Positions 23,889-32,290 are shown, numbered from the stretch's first letter. The stretch is DNA of 64,000 bases from an uncultured Polaribacter sp. (GCA_943846595.1 OX044355.1:744001-808000), one strand, 5' to 3'. Program-made: numbers and translations. Notes: generated by a model not told the origin, from the sequence alone.

Positions 23889-23918
23889 AACCCTTGCAGA
23901 AATGTAGGGGTTTTTCTT
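23889..23918 (+). terminator. Shared cassette terminator (after 23503-23856)
   Basis: It has the stem AACCCTTGC/GTAGGGGTT with loop AGAAAT and a T run, the same as at 9772. Confidence 0.85.
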
Positions 23919-23919
23919 T

Positions 23920-23976
23920 TTCAAAGTAACTACAGTTAATCTTCCTTTACCGATATCTTCAGTTATTAGAAATTAA
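23920..23976 (+). repeat. 57-bp coding-tail repeat, full copy
   Basis: It reads FKVTTVNLPLPISSVIRN plus TAA. The peptide is identical to that of the copy at 15534, but several codons differ (ACT/ACG, CTT/CTG, CCG/CCA, TCT/AGT, AGA/AGG, TAA/TAG). A TATATTTA box follows at 23978-23985. Confidence 0.85.
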
Positions 23977-24068
23977 TTATATTTACTTATTCATAAATGT
24001 TATGCGAAAATTACTGTTAAAAGTAGTTGGCGGTAATGCGGAAAAACAAAAAACATAAAGTTTTAAAT

Positions 24069-26318
24069 ATGAAAAAACTAACCATTTTACTGATTTCATT
24101 TTTGTTTGTAATAAACGTAAATGGACAAACATTAAAAGATAAATGGGTAAAAGTCAATGGAGACGGTTGTGGAGTTCTTGACCCCTATTATAGCGAAGGT
24201 GTTACTGAAACTTGGGAAGGAGAATGTGTTAATGGTAAGGCTCACGGTTACGGTATTTTAAAAAAATACAGCAATGGGGAATTGGAATCAATATACGAAG
24301 GAGAATATAAAAATGGCATAAGAGAAGGAAAAGGTAAGTTTACTCATATTGGAATGAAATCTGTTCTTGAATGCACATTTCAAGATGGACAAGCCATTGG
24401 TATTGGTACTTATACACTTGAAGGCGGACAAAAGTATGTTGGAGAAATAGTTAATTATAGATGTCACGGAGAAGGAACTTCCTATTACGCTAATGGTTCT
24501 AAATTTGAAGGGTTTACAGTTTCTGATAAATTCTATACAGGAAAATATACTAACTATGATGGTAATATTACATATATTCAGAAAGGTTATTCTGTTAAAA
24601 AAATAGATGAAACAAAAGCTAATTACAAACCAGAAATTGGAGTTAGAGTTACGGAATATTTTGATGAAAATTGGGAAAGGTGCAAACAAAAATATGCTTC
24701 TTTTTACAGATTAGTAACATACAAATCTGCTAATAAGCCAGATGGTATTGTTAAAGATTATTATATGAGTGGGCAACTTCAATCTGAATCTACTGCAGTA
24801 TATTTAGACTATGACGATGAGGGTAAAAATTTTCACGAGGGAGAAGCTACTTGGTATTATAAAAACGGAAAAATAGAACAAAAAAGATATTATTACAATA
24901 ATAAAATTAATGGTCAGAACACATTCTTTTATGAAAATGGTCAAATTGCACAAGAAGCAAATTATAATAATGGAACTTTAAACGGTGAATATAAACAATG
25001 GTATCAAACAGGAAAAATAAAAATATTAGCATTTTACGAAGATGGTGTACTTCTAGAAAACAAATATATTGAATATGATGAAAATGGCGTTGGAGCAATT
25101 GTTTATAAAGAGAATTTTAATCGAAATAAATCAGAATGGGAAGCTAATTATGAAAACAGTAAATCAAAAATTAATGTTGATAATCAATTAGAACTTTCAG
25201 TAACATCAGACAATACAACTTCGAGATTCAATTACATACCATTAAACCAAGATTCTGATTATTCTATAGAATCAATTGTCCAAAAGAGAAATGGACAAGA
25301 TAATAATGGTTATGGTTTACTTTTTGGATTTAAAGATTGGGATAACTACTATCAATTTTTAATATCGGGAAATGGTTCGTATATGATTAGTAGTAAATTT
25401 GAAGGAATTAGATTAGATATTGCAAAATGGACTTCTTCTGATAATATCAACACCGGAAATGCGAGAAATCTATTAAAGGTTATAAAAATTGATGATATAT
25501 TCATTTTTTCAATTAATGGTCAAATTGTTAAACGTGAAAAATCATCAAATTTAAGAGGTAATAATTTTGGTATGCTCGTAGGTGGTAAAGGTGATTATAT
25601 TCTAGAAAATATAACTTTAAGAGAGTTTGTTACAAACGAAGAGTTAACAAATAGAACACCCAATAAATCTTCAAAAGAAAATTCTTGGAAAGGAAATGGA
25701 ACAGGTTTTTTTATAGACAGAAATGGTTATTTGGCTACCAATTATCACGTAGTAGAAAATGCTAATGAAATAGAGGTTGAGTTCGTTAATAATGGTGTGA
25801 AAAAGAATTTTAGAGCAAAAGTTATTCAAACAGATAAACAAAATGACTTGGCTATAATAAAAATTTTAGATGATAGTTTTGTTTCGTTTACAAAATTACC
25901 ATATAACTTTAAGACAAATATATCTGATGTTGGTTCAAACGTTTTTGCTCTTGGATATCCAATGGCCTTAACAGTAATGGGTTCAGAAATTAAATTTACT
26001 GACGGTAAAATTAGTTCAAAAACTGGCTATCAAGGAGATATTACTACCTATCAAACAACAACACCAATCCAGCCTGGTAATAGTGGTGGTCCACTTTTTG
26101 ATTATGATGGTAATTTAATTGCTATTAATTCAGCAATTCTTCGACCTGATGTAGCCGATAATGTTTCCTATTCTATTAAATCTAATTATTTAAAGAACTT
26201 AATTGATGTTTTAGATTATAAAATTTCACTACCCAATGATAGAACTATAGCAAATAAAACCTTAACAGAAAAAATTAAAATACTATCTGATTATGTAGTA
26301 TTGATAAAAGTTAAATAA
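24069..26318 (+). CDS. MORN-repeat / LamG-like / trypsin-like serine protease fusion
   Basis: This 749-aa exported protein has a signal peptide ending near VNVNGQ. MORN repeats follow (about 40-150), then MORN_2/YwqK-type units (about 235-335), then a beta-sandwich resembling 3-keto-disaccharide hydrolase or LamG modules (about 345-530). The C-terminus is a chymotrypsin/DegP-fold protease (about 545-720) with the triad His560 (NYHVV), Asp593 (NDLAI) and Ser672 (GNSGGP). No PDZ domain and no T9SS tail are present. The start at 24069 is chosen because the signal peptide begins there; the upstream in-frame ATG at 24027 adds a charged leader. It is cargo of the integrative element. Confidence 0.8.
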   Translation: MKKLTILLISFLFVINVNGQTLKDKWVKVNGDGCGVLDPYYSEGVTETWEGECVNGKAHGYGILKKYSNGELESIYEGEYKNGIREGKGKFTHIGMKSVLECTFQDGQAIGIGTYTLEGGQKYVGEIVNYRCHGEGTSYYANGSKFEGFTVSDKFYTGKYTNYDGNITYIQKGYSVKKIDETKANYKPEIGVRVTEYFDENWERCKQKYASFYRLVTYKSANKPDGIVKDYYMSGQLQSESTAVYLDYDDEGKNFHEGEATWYYKNGKIEQKRYYYNNKINGQNTFFYENGQIAQEANYNNGTLNGEYKQWYQTGKIKILAFYEDGVLLENKYIEYDENGVGAIVYKENFNRNKSEWEANYENSKSKINVDNQLELSVTSDNTTSRFNYIPLNQDSDYSIESIVQKRNGQDNNGYGLLFGFKDWDNYYQFLISGNGSYMISSKFEGIRLDIAKWTSSDNINTGNARNLLKVIKIDDIFIFSINGQIVKREKSSNLRGNNFGMLVGGKGDYILENITLREFVTNEELTNRTPNKSSKENSWKGNGTGFFIDRNGYLATNYHVVENANEIEVEFVNNGVKKNFRAKVIQTDKQNDLAIIKILDDSFVSFTKLPYNFKTNISDVGSNVFALGYPMALTVMGSEIKFTDGKISSKTGYQGDITTYQTTTPIQPGNSGGPLFDYDGNLIAINSAILRPDVADNVSYSIKSNYLKNLIDVLDYKISLPNDRTIANKTLTEKIKILSDYVVLIKVK

Positions 26319-26319
26319 A

Positions 26320-26393
26320 GCACATACCGCCAACAACGTATATAAAAAATAGCGGTTTAAACGCTTAATCAATAGAAAATAACACATCACATT
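26320..26393. other. Spacer with an inverted motif shared with the upstream flank of the protease fusion
   Basis: TACCGCCAAC (near 26326-26335) is the reverse complement of GTTGGCGGTA upstream of the gene (near 24027-24036). ACCGC...AGCGGT and an almost palindromic GTTTAAAC follow. The pair brackets the 24069-26318 gene as short inverted repeats. Confidence 0.45.
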
Positions 26394-26690
26394 ATGAAAA
26401 TATTAAAAAGAAGTATTACAGTATTAGTTTGTCTAATCTTATTTACAAGTTGTACTAAAAGTATTGACGGTAAAAAAGAGAATGAATATATCGAGGAAAA
26501 AAAAGGAATAACTTATTACAAGGGTGAACCATTTACTGGTGAAATCTTTGAAAATTACAAAAACGGTCAGTTAAATTATAAATCGAACTTTAAAGACGGA
26601 AAAAGAGAAGATGGTTTATCTGAATGGTATTATGAGAGCGGTCAGTTAGAATATAAATTCAACTTTAGAGACGGAAAAAGAATATATTAA
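26394..26690 (+). CDS. Short MORN-repeat lipoprotein
   Basis: This 98-aa protein has the lipoprotein signal VLVCLILFTSCTKS, the same as in the 170-aa protein at 9883, followed by about two and a half MORN_2/YwqK units (YKNGQLNYKSNFKDGKREDGL). It is a shortened paralogue of that gene. The loss of repeats could have come from recombination between the 70-bp units. It lies in the tyrosine-integrase element next to the protease fusion, which also contains MORN units. Confidence 0.75.
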   Translation: MKILKRSITVLVCLILFTSCTKSIDGKKENEYIEEKKGITYYKGEPFTGEIFENYKNGQLNYKSNFKDGKREDGLSEWYYESGQLEYKFNFRDGKRIY

Positions 26691-26712
26691 CCTCATTTTA
26701 AAATATTTTAAA

Positions 26713-26745
26713 AACCCTTACTATTAATTTAGTAGGGGTTTTATA
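26713..26745. terminator. Bidirectional terminator between MORN lipoprotein and resolvase
   Basis: The stem AACCCTTACT/AGTAGGGGTT with loop ATTAATTT is followed by T-rich sequence in the plus direction and lies at the end of the convergent resolvase gene. Confidence 0.75.
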
Positions 26746-27337
26746 TTTTTATTAAACCCTCTCTAATTAACCTCTTTACTTTCTTGACCGTACCCTCTGA
26801 TGTTTTCGAGAGTAGGGCAGTTCTTTTAATACTCTCTTTTTGTTTAAGATGTTTAAGAATGGCTTGAGTTGATGCCTTATTAATGAATGTATCTAAACTT
26901 TCGGCAGTTCCAACTTTTCTACCCGTATAAAGACCTTTTCTTTTTCTTTCTGCTATACCCTCCGCCTGTCTTTCCTTTGCTCTTGAAAGTTCAAACTCTG
27001 CAAGTGTACCAAGTATCCCAATCATCATTTTTGCAATAGGGTTCTCTTTTCCGTCTATAATAGTATTCAATCCCTCCTTTTCAGAAACTACATTTATCCC
27101 ATTACTTGTAAAGTTTTGGATGGTTTGCATAATGTCTAAAGTGTTCCTACCTAATCTATCAATTGAGTGAACGTGTACCTCTGTGATTTCTTTATTACTT
27201 AATAGCTTCTTTGCTTGTGGTCTTTCTGTAAATGGAGTAGACCCACTTATCTTGTCTGTGTAAACCTTACCATCAAACTTTTCTTGTCTACCTGTGTTCT
27301 GTTCTGTTGTCGATACTCTAATATACTTGACTTTCAT
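26741..27337 (-). CDS. Small serine recombinase (resolvase/invertase family)
   Basis: This 198-aa protein has the catalytic domain start VKYIRVSTTEQN (the catalytic Ser is in RVST), HVHSIDRLGRN, the GILGTLAEFELSRAKERQ helix, and a C-terminal helix-turn-helix (SIKRTALLSKTSEGTVKKVKRL). The length is normal for resolvases or DNA invertases. It may resolve multimers or invert a segment of the element, but no obvious res site was identified. It has its own -7 box upstream. Confidence 0.88.
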   Translation of the reverse strand: MKVKYIRVSTTEQNTGRQEKFDGKVYTDKISGSTPFTERPQAKKLLSNKEITEVHVHSIDRLGRNTLDIMQTIQNFTSNGINVVSEKEGLNTIIDGKENPIAKMMIGILGTLAEFELSRAKERQAEGIAERKRKGLYTGRKVGTAESLDTFINKASTQAILKHLKQKESIKRTALLSKTSEGTVKKVKRLIREGLIKI

Positions 27338-27363
27338 ATGTTCTATTCTGTTCGGTTAAAGTT

Positions 27364-27371
27364 CAAAGGTA
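27364..27371 (-). promoter_or_regulatory. -7 box TACCTTTG for the resolvase gene
   Basis: This is a perfect TAnnTTTG on the minus strand, 27 bp upstream of the start. Confidence 0.55.
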
Positions 27372-27566
27372 ATATTTCTTTTTTAAATAGACAATAATAG
27401 GGTGAGGTAATTTAACTATGTGAAACCACTATATACATTACGATTTAAGGGTTAATATATCTTATACCCTAAAATTGTCCACAAAAAATGTTGAAAGGTT
27501 TTTCTCAATATGATACAAAATATAATACAAGTAGCTATATACTATTGTAAACAATGATAAAATACT

Positions 27567-27860
27567 ATGGCATTCAAAGGAGTAGCAAATACAAATGGTA
27601 GACCTAAAGGTTCTCTGAACAAGATTTCTTCGGAGGTCAAAGCCACAATTTCGGATATAATAGCAGACAATACAGACCAACTTAATGAGAGGTTGCAGAG
27701 GTTAGATGATGATGCTTTCATAAAACATTACACAAACTTGCTTAAGTTTTTAGTCCCTATGCAAAAGGCAGTCGAGGTAAAACCTGTTAAAGATGCTTTT
27801 CCGCACTCACACGTTGAAATAGAAATCATAGGTAGAGATGGCAAAGAGAAATCAGATTAA
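27567..27860 (+). CDS. Small basic GRPKG-type protein, 97 aa
   Basis: The N-terminus ANTNGRPKGSLNKISSEVK contains the AT-hook-like GRPKG core also seen in modified form in the product of 14939-15181. A helical body follows (TDQLNERLQRLDDDAFIKHYTNLLKFLVPMQ), with a tail HSHVEIEII that recalls the QIEII end of the 13742 protein. It is probably a DNA-binding accessory protein of the integrative element; the function is not known. It is divergent from the resolvase gene. Confidence 0.6.
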   Translation: MAFKGVANTNGRPKGSLNKISSEVKATISDIIADNTDQLNERLQRLDDDAFIKHYTNLLKFLVPMQKAVEVKPVKDAFPHSHVEIEIIGRDGKEKSD

Positions 27861-28062
27861 ATCAGTTAACTGAAAAATATATACTGTTTGAAAATAAAAA
27901 GTATCGCATTCTGTGTTATATATAAGTAGAAACAATAGAAGTTAAAAAACTTGTTCACATATGAAATTCATACAACAACTGATTATCAAGTACTTAACTA
28001 AATATTAGATTAGGGAGTATCGCAAAAAGTAAAACAAAAAACAATAAAGTAGTTATCATATT

Positions 28063-28170
28063 ATGAGAGTTAGAAGAAACAGTAAACCAAAGAAAGAAAA
28101 ACCCTCCGAAACCTTGCGTAAGGTCTTGGAATTATTGAATAAAAAAATAACAGTCAAATGGAAAAAATAG
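28063..28170 (+). CDS. 35-aa basic protein
   Basis: The sequence begins MRVRRNSKPKKEKPSETLRK and continues as a short helix. The stop overlaps the start of the next gene by 13 bp. It is very basic and probably coupled to the RHH gene. Support comes only from spacing and coupling, so it could be a leader. Confidence 0.4.
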   Translation: MRVRRNSKPKKEKPSETLRKVLELLNKKITVKWKK

Positions 28171-28307
28171 TAAGAAATGAGCATACAATTAGTTTGCGTA
28201 TGCCTAATGAAATGAGGTCTAATTTAGAAACACTCGCAGTCGATAATGAGTGTAGTATGGCTTCTGTAATTCGTTATGCAATCTCAAATCTCGTATCTGA
28301 TGAGTAG
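28158..28307 (+). CDS. Ribbon-helix-helix protein, 49 aa
   Basis: The pattern HTISLRMPNEMRSNLETLA (strand, then helix) followed by CSMASVIRYAISNLV (helix) is the ribbon-helix-helix fold of Arc/CopG-type DNA-binding dimers. Such proteins repress small operons or act as auxiliary factors in plasmid partition and mobilisation. It overlaps the preceding short gene and probably controls this part of the element. Confidence 0.7.
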   Translation: MEKIVRNEHTISLRMPNEMRSNLETLAVDNECSMASVIRYAISNLVSDE

Positions 28308-28408
28308 GTCAACCACTCGGAGTAAAGTAGAACTCCTGAAAGAATGGAAGGGAAGTGAACTCCCAAAGAACATATGGAAAAACACCAAAATTTATATATA
28401 CAACTATT

Positions 28409-28894
28409 ATGAAAAAAAGAATCAAAAAAGTTTATCAGCATAGAATCGATGCAGAGATTAAAGACCTCTCAAAAGTGATTGATTTAGTAGTCGAATTTAA
28501 CGACTTATTAGAACAATTAGAGAGCAAGTCAATCGCAGAGTTTGAGTTTAAGATTAACGAGCAGAGTGGTTTTGTTAATGCTTCAATGAGTGCAATGGCA
28601 TACGGAAAGGATAAAGAATATAAGCGCTTGTTAGAACTCGAAAAGCTAATCGATGGTAGATTGTCGGTAGATGATTTAAATGTCAATAAACGTCTTAAAA
28701 AGCGTGTTTTAGACAACATTAGGGATGCCAATACAGAATATTACACAAGCAATGAGATTAGAACTAAAGATATACTCGATAAGATAATCCAAATGTATAA
28801 TACTCTTTCTTTTGAAGATAGAAAACACATTGGATTTGACCGAAGTGGAGCATTAGTATTCAACCCCTTTAGTGAGTTAAAAAATGGATTATAG
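28409..28894 (+). CDS. Unknown helical protein, 161 aa
   Basis: No family is recognised. The ATG at 28409 is chosen because the region from 28355 to it is low in coding character and a purine-rich stretch is lacking there. The protein is helical and charged with a coiled-coil-like start (KDLSKVIDLVVEFNDLLEQLE) and no membrane segment. The ATG of the next gene lies 11 bp before its stop, which fits a coupled operon leading to the helicase. Confidence 0.55.
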   Translation: MKKRIKKVYQHRIDAEIKDLSKVIDLVVEFNDLLEQLESKSIAEFEFKINEQSGFVNASMSAMAYGKDKEYKRLLELEKLIDGRLSVDDLNVNKRLKKRVLDNIRDANTEYYTSNEIRTKDILDKIIQMYNTLSFEDRKHIGFDRSGALVFNPFSELKNGL

Positions 28895-29078
28895 TTTCAC
28901 TTTAAGGAATAACAGTACAGGTAATATCACGCAAGTAAATAATGCCACAATGAGAGTGATTGAGGTTGCTCTCGCAAATTTTAAATCCAAAGAGAAAGAC
29001 AATATGGGTATACCACTTGAAGTGATGAAGAGAGGTAAAAAAATCCGTTCCAAGAAAGATACAACAAACAGACATTAG
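28884..29078 (+). CDS. Unknown small protein, 64 aa
   Basis: The sequence starts MDYSFTLRNNSTGNITQVNN and ends in a basic tail (KRGKKIRSKKDTTNRH). It overlaps the preceding gene by 11 bp. No family is recognised. Confidence 0.5.
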   Translation: MDYSFTLRNNSTGNITQVNNATMRVIEVALANFKSKEKDNMGIPLEVMKRGKKIRSKKDTTNRH

Positions 29079-29188
29079 AAAATACTTGGTTCATATAGTT
29101 GCTTTTTTCTTTTGTCGATAGTAGGTATGGGGTCTGCTCTGTACAGACCTCTGCTTACTATTTTATATTAACATTTAAACCTTAATCA

Positions 29189-30919
29189 ATGTATACGATT
29201 GATAAATTTATAGGAGAGTTTCAAACTGAAATAAACTCATTTATAAACAACAACACAAACCAACAATTATTAGTAGCACCAACGGGAACGGGAAAGACAA
29301 CCTCCATCATTAAATATGCAGATGTAAACCCATACAAGAAAATAGTCCTGTTATGCCCTTACCAAAGTTTAGTAGACAATATTCAAAAGGATAATCAAAC
29401 TGTTACCTGTGGGTATGGAGCAGAGTTTTTATCCAATAATAAGACAAGTAACTTTATAGTAACCACATACGATAGTATAGAAAAAATCGAGGATGTAGAT
29501 TTATACATAGTAGATGAGGCACACCTCTTGTGTTCTCATTCGAGTTTTAGAGATGTGATTCCCTTAATATTTCAAACACAAACAAAAGTGCTTTTTATTA
29601 CTGCAACTCCCGAAATAATAGAGGACTTGTTTCCAAAGCATAACAACAAAGATTATGTTCTTGAATTTGATATATACAGACCAAAAAAAGAGGTTAAAAT
29701 CTTTAGTGGCAAGTATAATGTTAGGCAAACAATAAAAGATATAATAGTTGGAGACAAGTGTGAAAAGGAGACCAACTCCAAGACAATTTTAATAAGAGTT
29801 AACTCCAAGAGTGTCATTGATGATACGATGCAAACCTTTAAGCCATCTCTAAAAGATAAGATAGCTTGTATCTATTCAGATGAGGATAACGTAATATATC
29901 AGAACCAAGATAAAGACAAAATTAAAGAGTTGAAGAAAGGTAAAATATCAGACCTCGACTTTATTCTGTGCACCTCTATTTTTGATGTCGGCTTATCATT
30001 TGAAGTTGATAGGGATATCCAATGCTATGCAGTAAGTCAAGATAACAGACGTATGCCGAATGTGATTGATATGGTTCAGCTACTTGCTCGTGTTAGAGAA
30101 AATAGCGGGTTCAATATGGATTTAACTATTATAGGTAACTATGGGGATTATGAACTTAAAAACAATACGTTTGAGAACTACAACTCCAAAAGGCAGTTAT
30201 GTAACGAAATGGCACACAGATACGAGCAGTACAGCAAATTAAATCAAACATATTATATAGGGATATTAAATCATTACAAATTAGATGTTACCGAGATACA
30301 AACTTTAGGTTTCCGTAGTTATACTATCACACAAGCATCAAGGGTGTCGGATACAACTATTGCTTACAACTTTAATAATTTCCCTAAAGAGTATGCTATT
30401 ATCTGTGGAAATTTAGAATATATTGGAAAATCTAATCTTATTGAACTAATTACGGGTAAAGTATGGGTGCAAGGGTTGAATAATAGTGCAAATGTACAAA
30501 GGGTGTATAATACTCTATTTGAGGCAATACAGTTAAACATTGATTTTAATTTATTTATGCAGGGAAAATTCCTTTTTTGGAAATATGAATTATTAAAAGA
30601 AGTTAATGAAAATTACACTAAAAATAAGAGTGATATTTATTCTAATCTTATTAGGGGAATTTATTCAGAGGATGCTTCATTCCATTTCAAGGAATTAGGT
30701 TTCTTGGAACTTAATAAGAGTAAACAGAAAACAATAAAAACACTATTTAATATGACTTATAAACGTGGAAACTTTAGGGGTAAAAAAGCTAACAAAAAAA
30801 TAAAAAAAGGAGTGGATAAGGAGTTTATGGAGTATATGACTAATATTTGCACAAATAGTATGAACTCACTTAAAGAGGTTCAGATAAAATGTGCAGAAAA
30901 TCTATCACTTGAGTTTTGA
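29189..30919 (+). CDS. SF2 DEAD/DEAH-type helicase of the integrative element
   Basis: This 576-aa protein has helicase motifs in the N-terminal half: VAPTGTGKTT (motif I), VTTYDS (Ia/Ib), VDEAH (II), FITATPE (III), CTSIFDVGLSF (V) and VIDMVQLLARVR (VI). The C-terminal 220 residues have no recognised domain. Such helicases occur in phages and integrative elements as replication or origin-opening factors (family knowledge). Its 3' end overlaps the convergent integrase gene by 15 bp. It may support replication of an excised form. Confidence 0.8.
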   Translation: MYTIDKFIGEFQTEINSFINNNTNQQLLVAPTGTGKTTSIIKYADVNPYKKIVLLCPYQSLVDNIQKDNQTVTCGYGAEFLSNNKTSNFIVTTYDSIEKIEDVDLYIVDEAHLLCSHSSFRDVIPLIFQTQTKVLFITATPEIIEDLFPKHNNKDYVLEFDIYRPKKEVKIFSGKYNVRQTIKDIIVGDKCEKETNSKTILIRVNSKSVIDDTMQTFKPSLKDKIACIYSDEDNVIYQNQDKDKIKELKKGKISDLDFILCTSIFDVGLSFEVDRDIQCYAVSQDNRRMPNVIDMVQLLARVRENSGFNMDLTIIGNYGDYELKNNTFENYNSKRQLCNEMAHRYEQYSKLNQTYYIGILNHYKLDVTEIQTLGFRSYTITQASRVSDTTIAYNFNNFPKEYAIICGNLEYIGKSNLIELITGKVWVQGLNNSANVQRVYNTLFEAIQLNIDFNLFMQGKFLFWKYELLKEVNENYTKNKSDIYSNLIRGIYSEDASFHFKELGFLELNKSKQKTIKTLFNMTYKRGNFRGKKANKKIKKGVDKEFMEYMTNICTNSMNSLKEVQIKCAENLSLEF

Positions 30920-32290
30920 TATTTCTTGTTTTAAAATCTTTTCAGCTTTAACTCTGTCTTTATCAGTTAAGAAATTAATCATATACAAATACAACTGTTG
31001 GGATAATCTCTCAAATTCAAAATCCTCTAAAATTTCTGTGTGTGCTTGTTGTACCTTTTCAGATATTTTTATAGTCCGTCTATTGATATAGTGTTTTTCA
31101 TTAACAGATTGCGGAGAGTGTCCAAGTAATATATTTCTAACTGTATTTGAAACCTCTAATTCGGTTGCGTATGTGTTATAGGTTTTTCTCGCAGTTTTAA
31201 AATTATAATCTAAAAGTTTAATTAATTTTTTTTGATACCTACCCCAAATTCTTTTATGTGTTTTTAAATCGTTTAAGTCATAATCAAACAAAGCAAGTTT
31301 GTTATTGGATAGAATATTTTCTCCTTTGTGGGTAATTTTAAACAGCTTTTTAAGCATATTAATTAAGAAAGGGATATTGTCATCTATTCTTATTACAAGG
31401 TCATCATTTGACCTGTTTTTTGTCTTAACTCTCCTATGGATGATATACTTGTTACCATCATTAAAAAGGTTTAGATATGGGTTCTTTTTATCGAAATCAT
31501 TGCATTTATATTCAGCATCTTTTAATGCTACAATATCCGAATTATACATACCCCTTAAACCAAACATCAATAGATATAATGCAAGTGCTTGAACCTCGTA
31601 AATATCATTAGCTTTCTCAATAGCTTTCTCAAACTCTTCAGATGTAATTGTTTCAATTTTCTTTGATGGTCTTGGAGGCAATCTCAATCCTCTTTTTAAC
31701 TCAAATTTATCGTGTATATAACCTTTCTCATACGCATCATTTAGAACCGCCCTAATTTTAGCGAAATAAGAGTTTATAGTTGTGTTAGCAATACTTTCAG
31801 ATGCTTTCCTTTTAAACTTATCTAATAACTCGTAGGAACTATATTCCTGAAAAGACACCTCTTGTTTTGGCGGTATGCTTAAATGCTTTTTAAACGCTTT
31901 TAAAGTGCTTCTATAATCATTATAAGTTTGCACAGATTTACTATCTTGAATTACGGTTTCTATATATTTATCAACTGAACCATAGTCAACATCTCCCTTT
32001 AAATAAGATACAACCTGTTGAAATGTGGATTGTTTAGTTTCAAATTTTGTTAACGCAATACTCACTTTTTCTTTACAGTTTTCAAGAGCAACATTTAACT
32101 CTTTTTGGTTAATAGATGAGGTCTTAACTCTCCAATTTCTGACATCAATATCCTTACTCAAAACCTTGATACCTGTTGACACGGCTTTTCTTAACTTAAC
32201 CCCTTGAAAATCAGTATGTGATATATCGTATCGGATGGTGTTTCTACCGTATCTATCCAACTTATTCATAAACCTTAAAGTGATGGTCAT
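30905..32290 (-). CDS. Tyrosine recombinase (phage-type integrase)
   Basis: This 461-aa protein has an N-terminal arm-binding-like domain, a SAM-like core-binding domain (about 130-215) and a catalytic domain. The catalytic Arg is seen in LYLLMFGLRGMYNSD, the second Arg block in KTARKTYNTYATE (where the usual preceding His is not conserved), GHS in LLGHSPQSV, and the nucleophile Tyr in EKHYINR. This is the Bacteroidota mobile-element integrase type. It lies next to the right att copy and reads away from it, with the CGTACACC pair in its promoter region. Confidence 0.88.
   Translation of the reverse strand: MTITLRFMNKLDRYGRNTIRYDISHTDFQGVKLRKAVSTGIKVLSKDIDVRNWRVKTSSINQKELNVALENCKEKVSIALTKFETKQSTFQQVVSYLKGDVDYGSVDKYIETVIQDSKSVQTYNDYRSTLKAFKKHLSIPPKQEVSFQEYSSYELLDKFKRKASESIANTTINSYFAKIRAVLNDAYEKGYIHDKFELKRGLRLPPRPSKKIETITSEEFEKAIEKANDIYEVQALALYLLMFGLRGMYNSDIVALKDAEYKCNDFDKKNPYLNLFNDGNKYIIHRRVKTKNRSNDDLVIRIDDNIPFLINMLKKLFKITHKGENILSNNKLALFDYDLNDLKTHKRIWGRYQKKLIKLLDYNFKTARKTYNTYATELEVSNTVRNILLGHSPQSVNEKHYINRRTIKISEKVQQAHTEILEDFEFERLSQQLYLYMINFLTDKDRVKAEKILKQEISKLK

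Noticed and set aside
9772..23976. Linkers as integron attC sites
   Set aside because: No integron integrase is present. The linkers are coding-like direct repeats with terminators and promoters, and lack the imperfect attC hairpin with core GTTRRRY and its complement.
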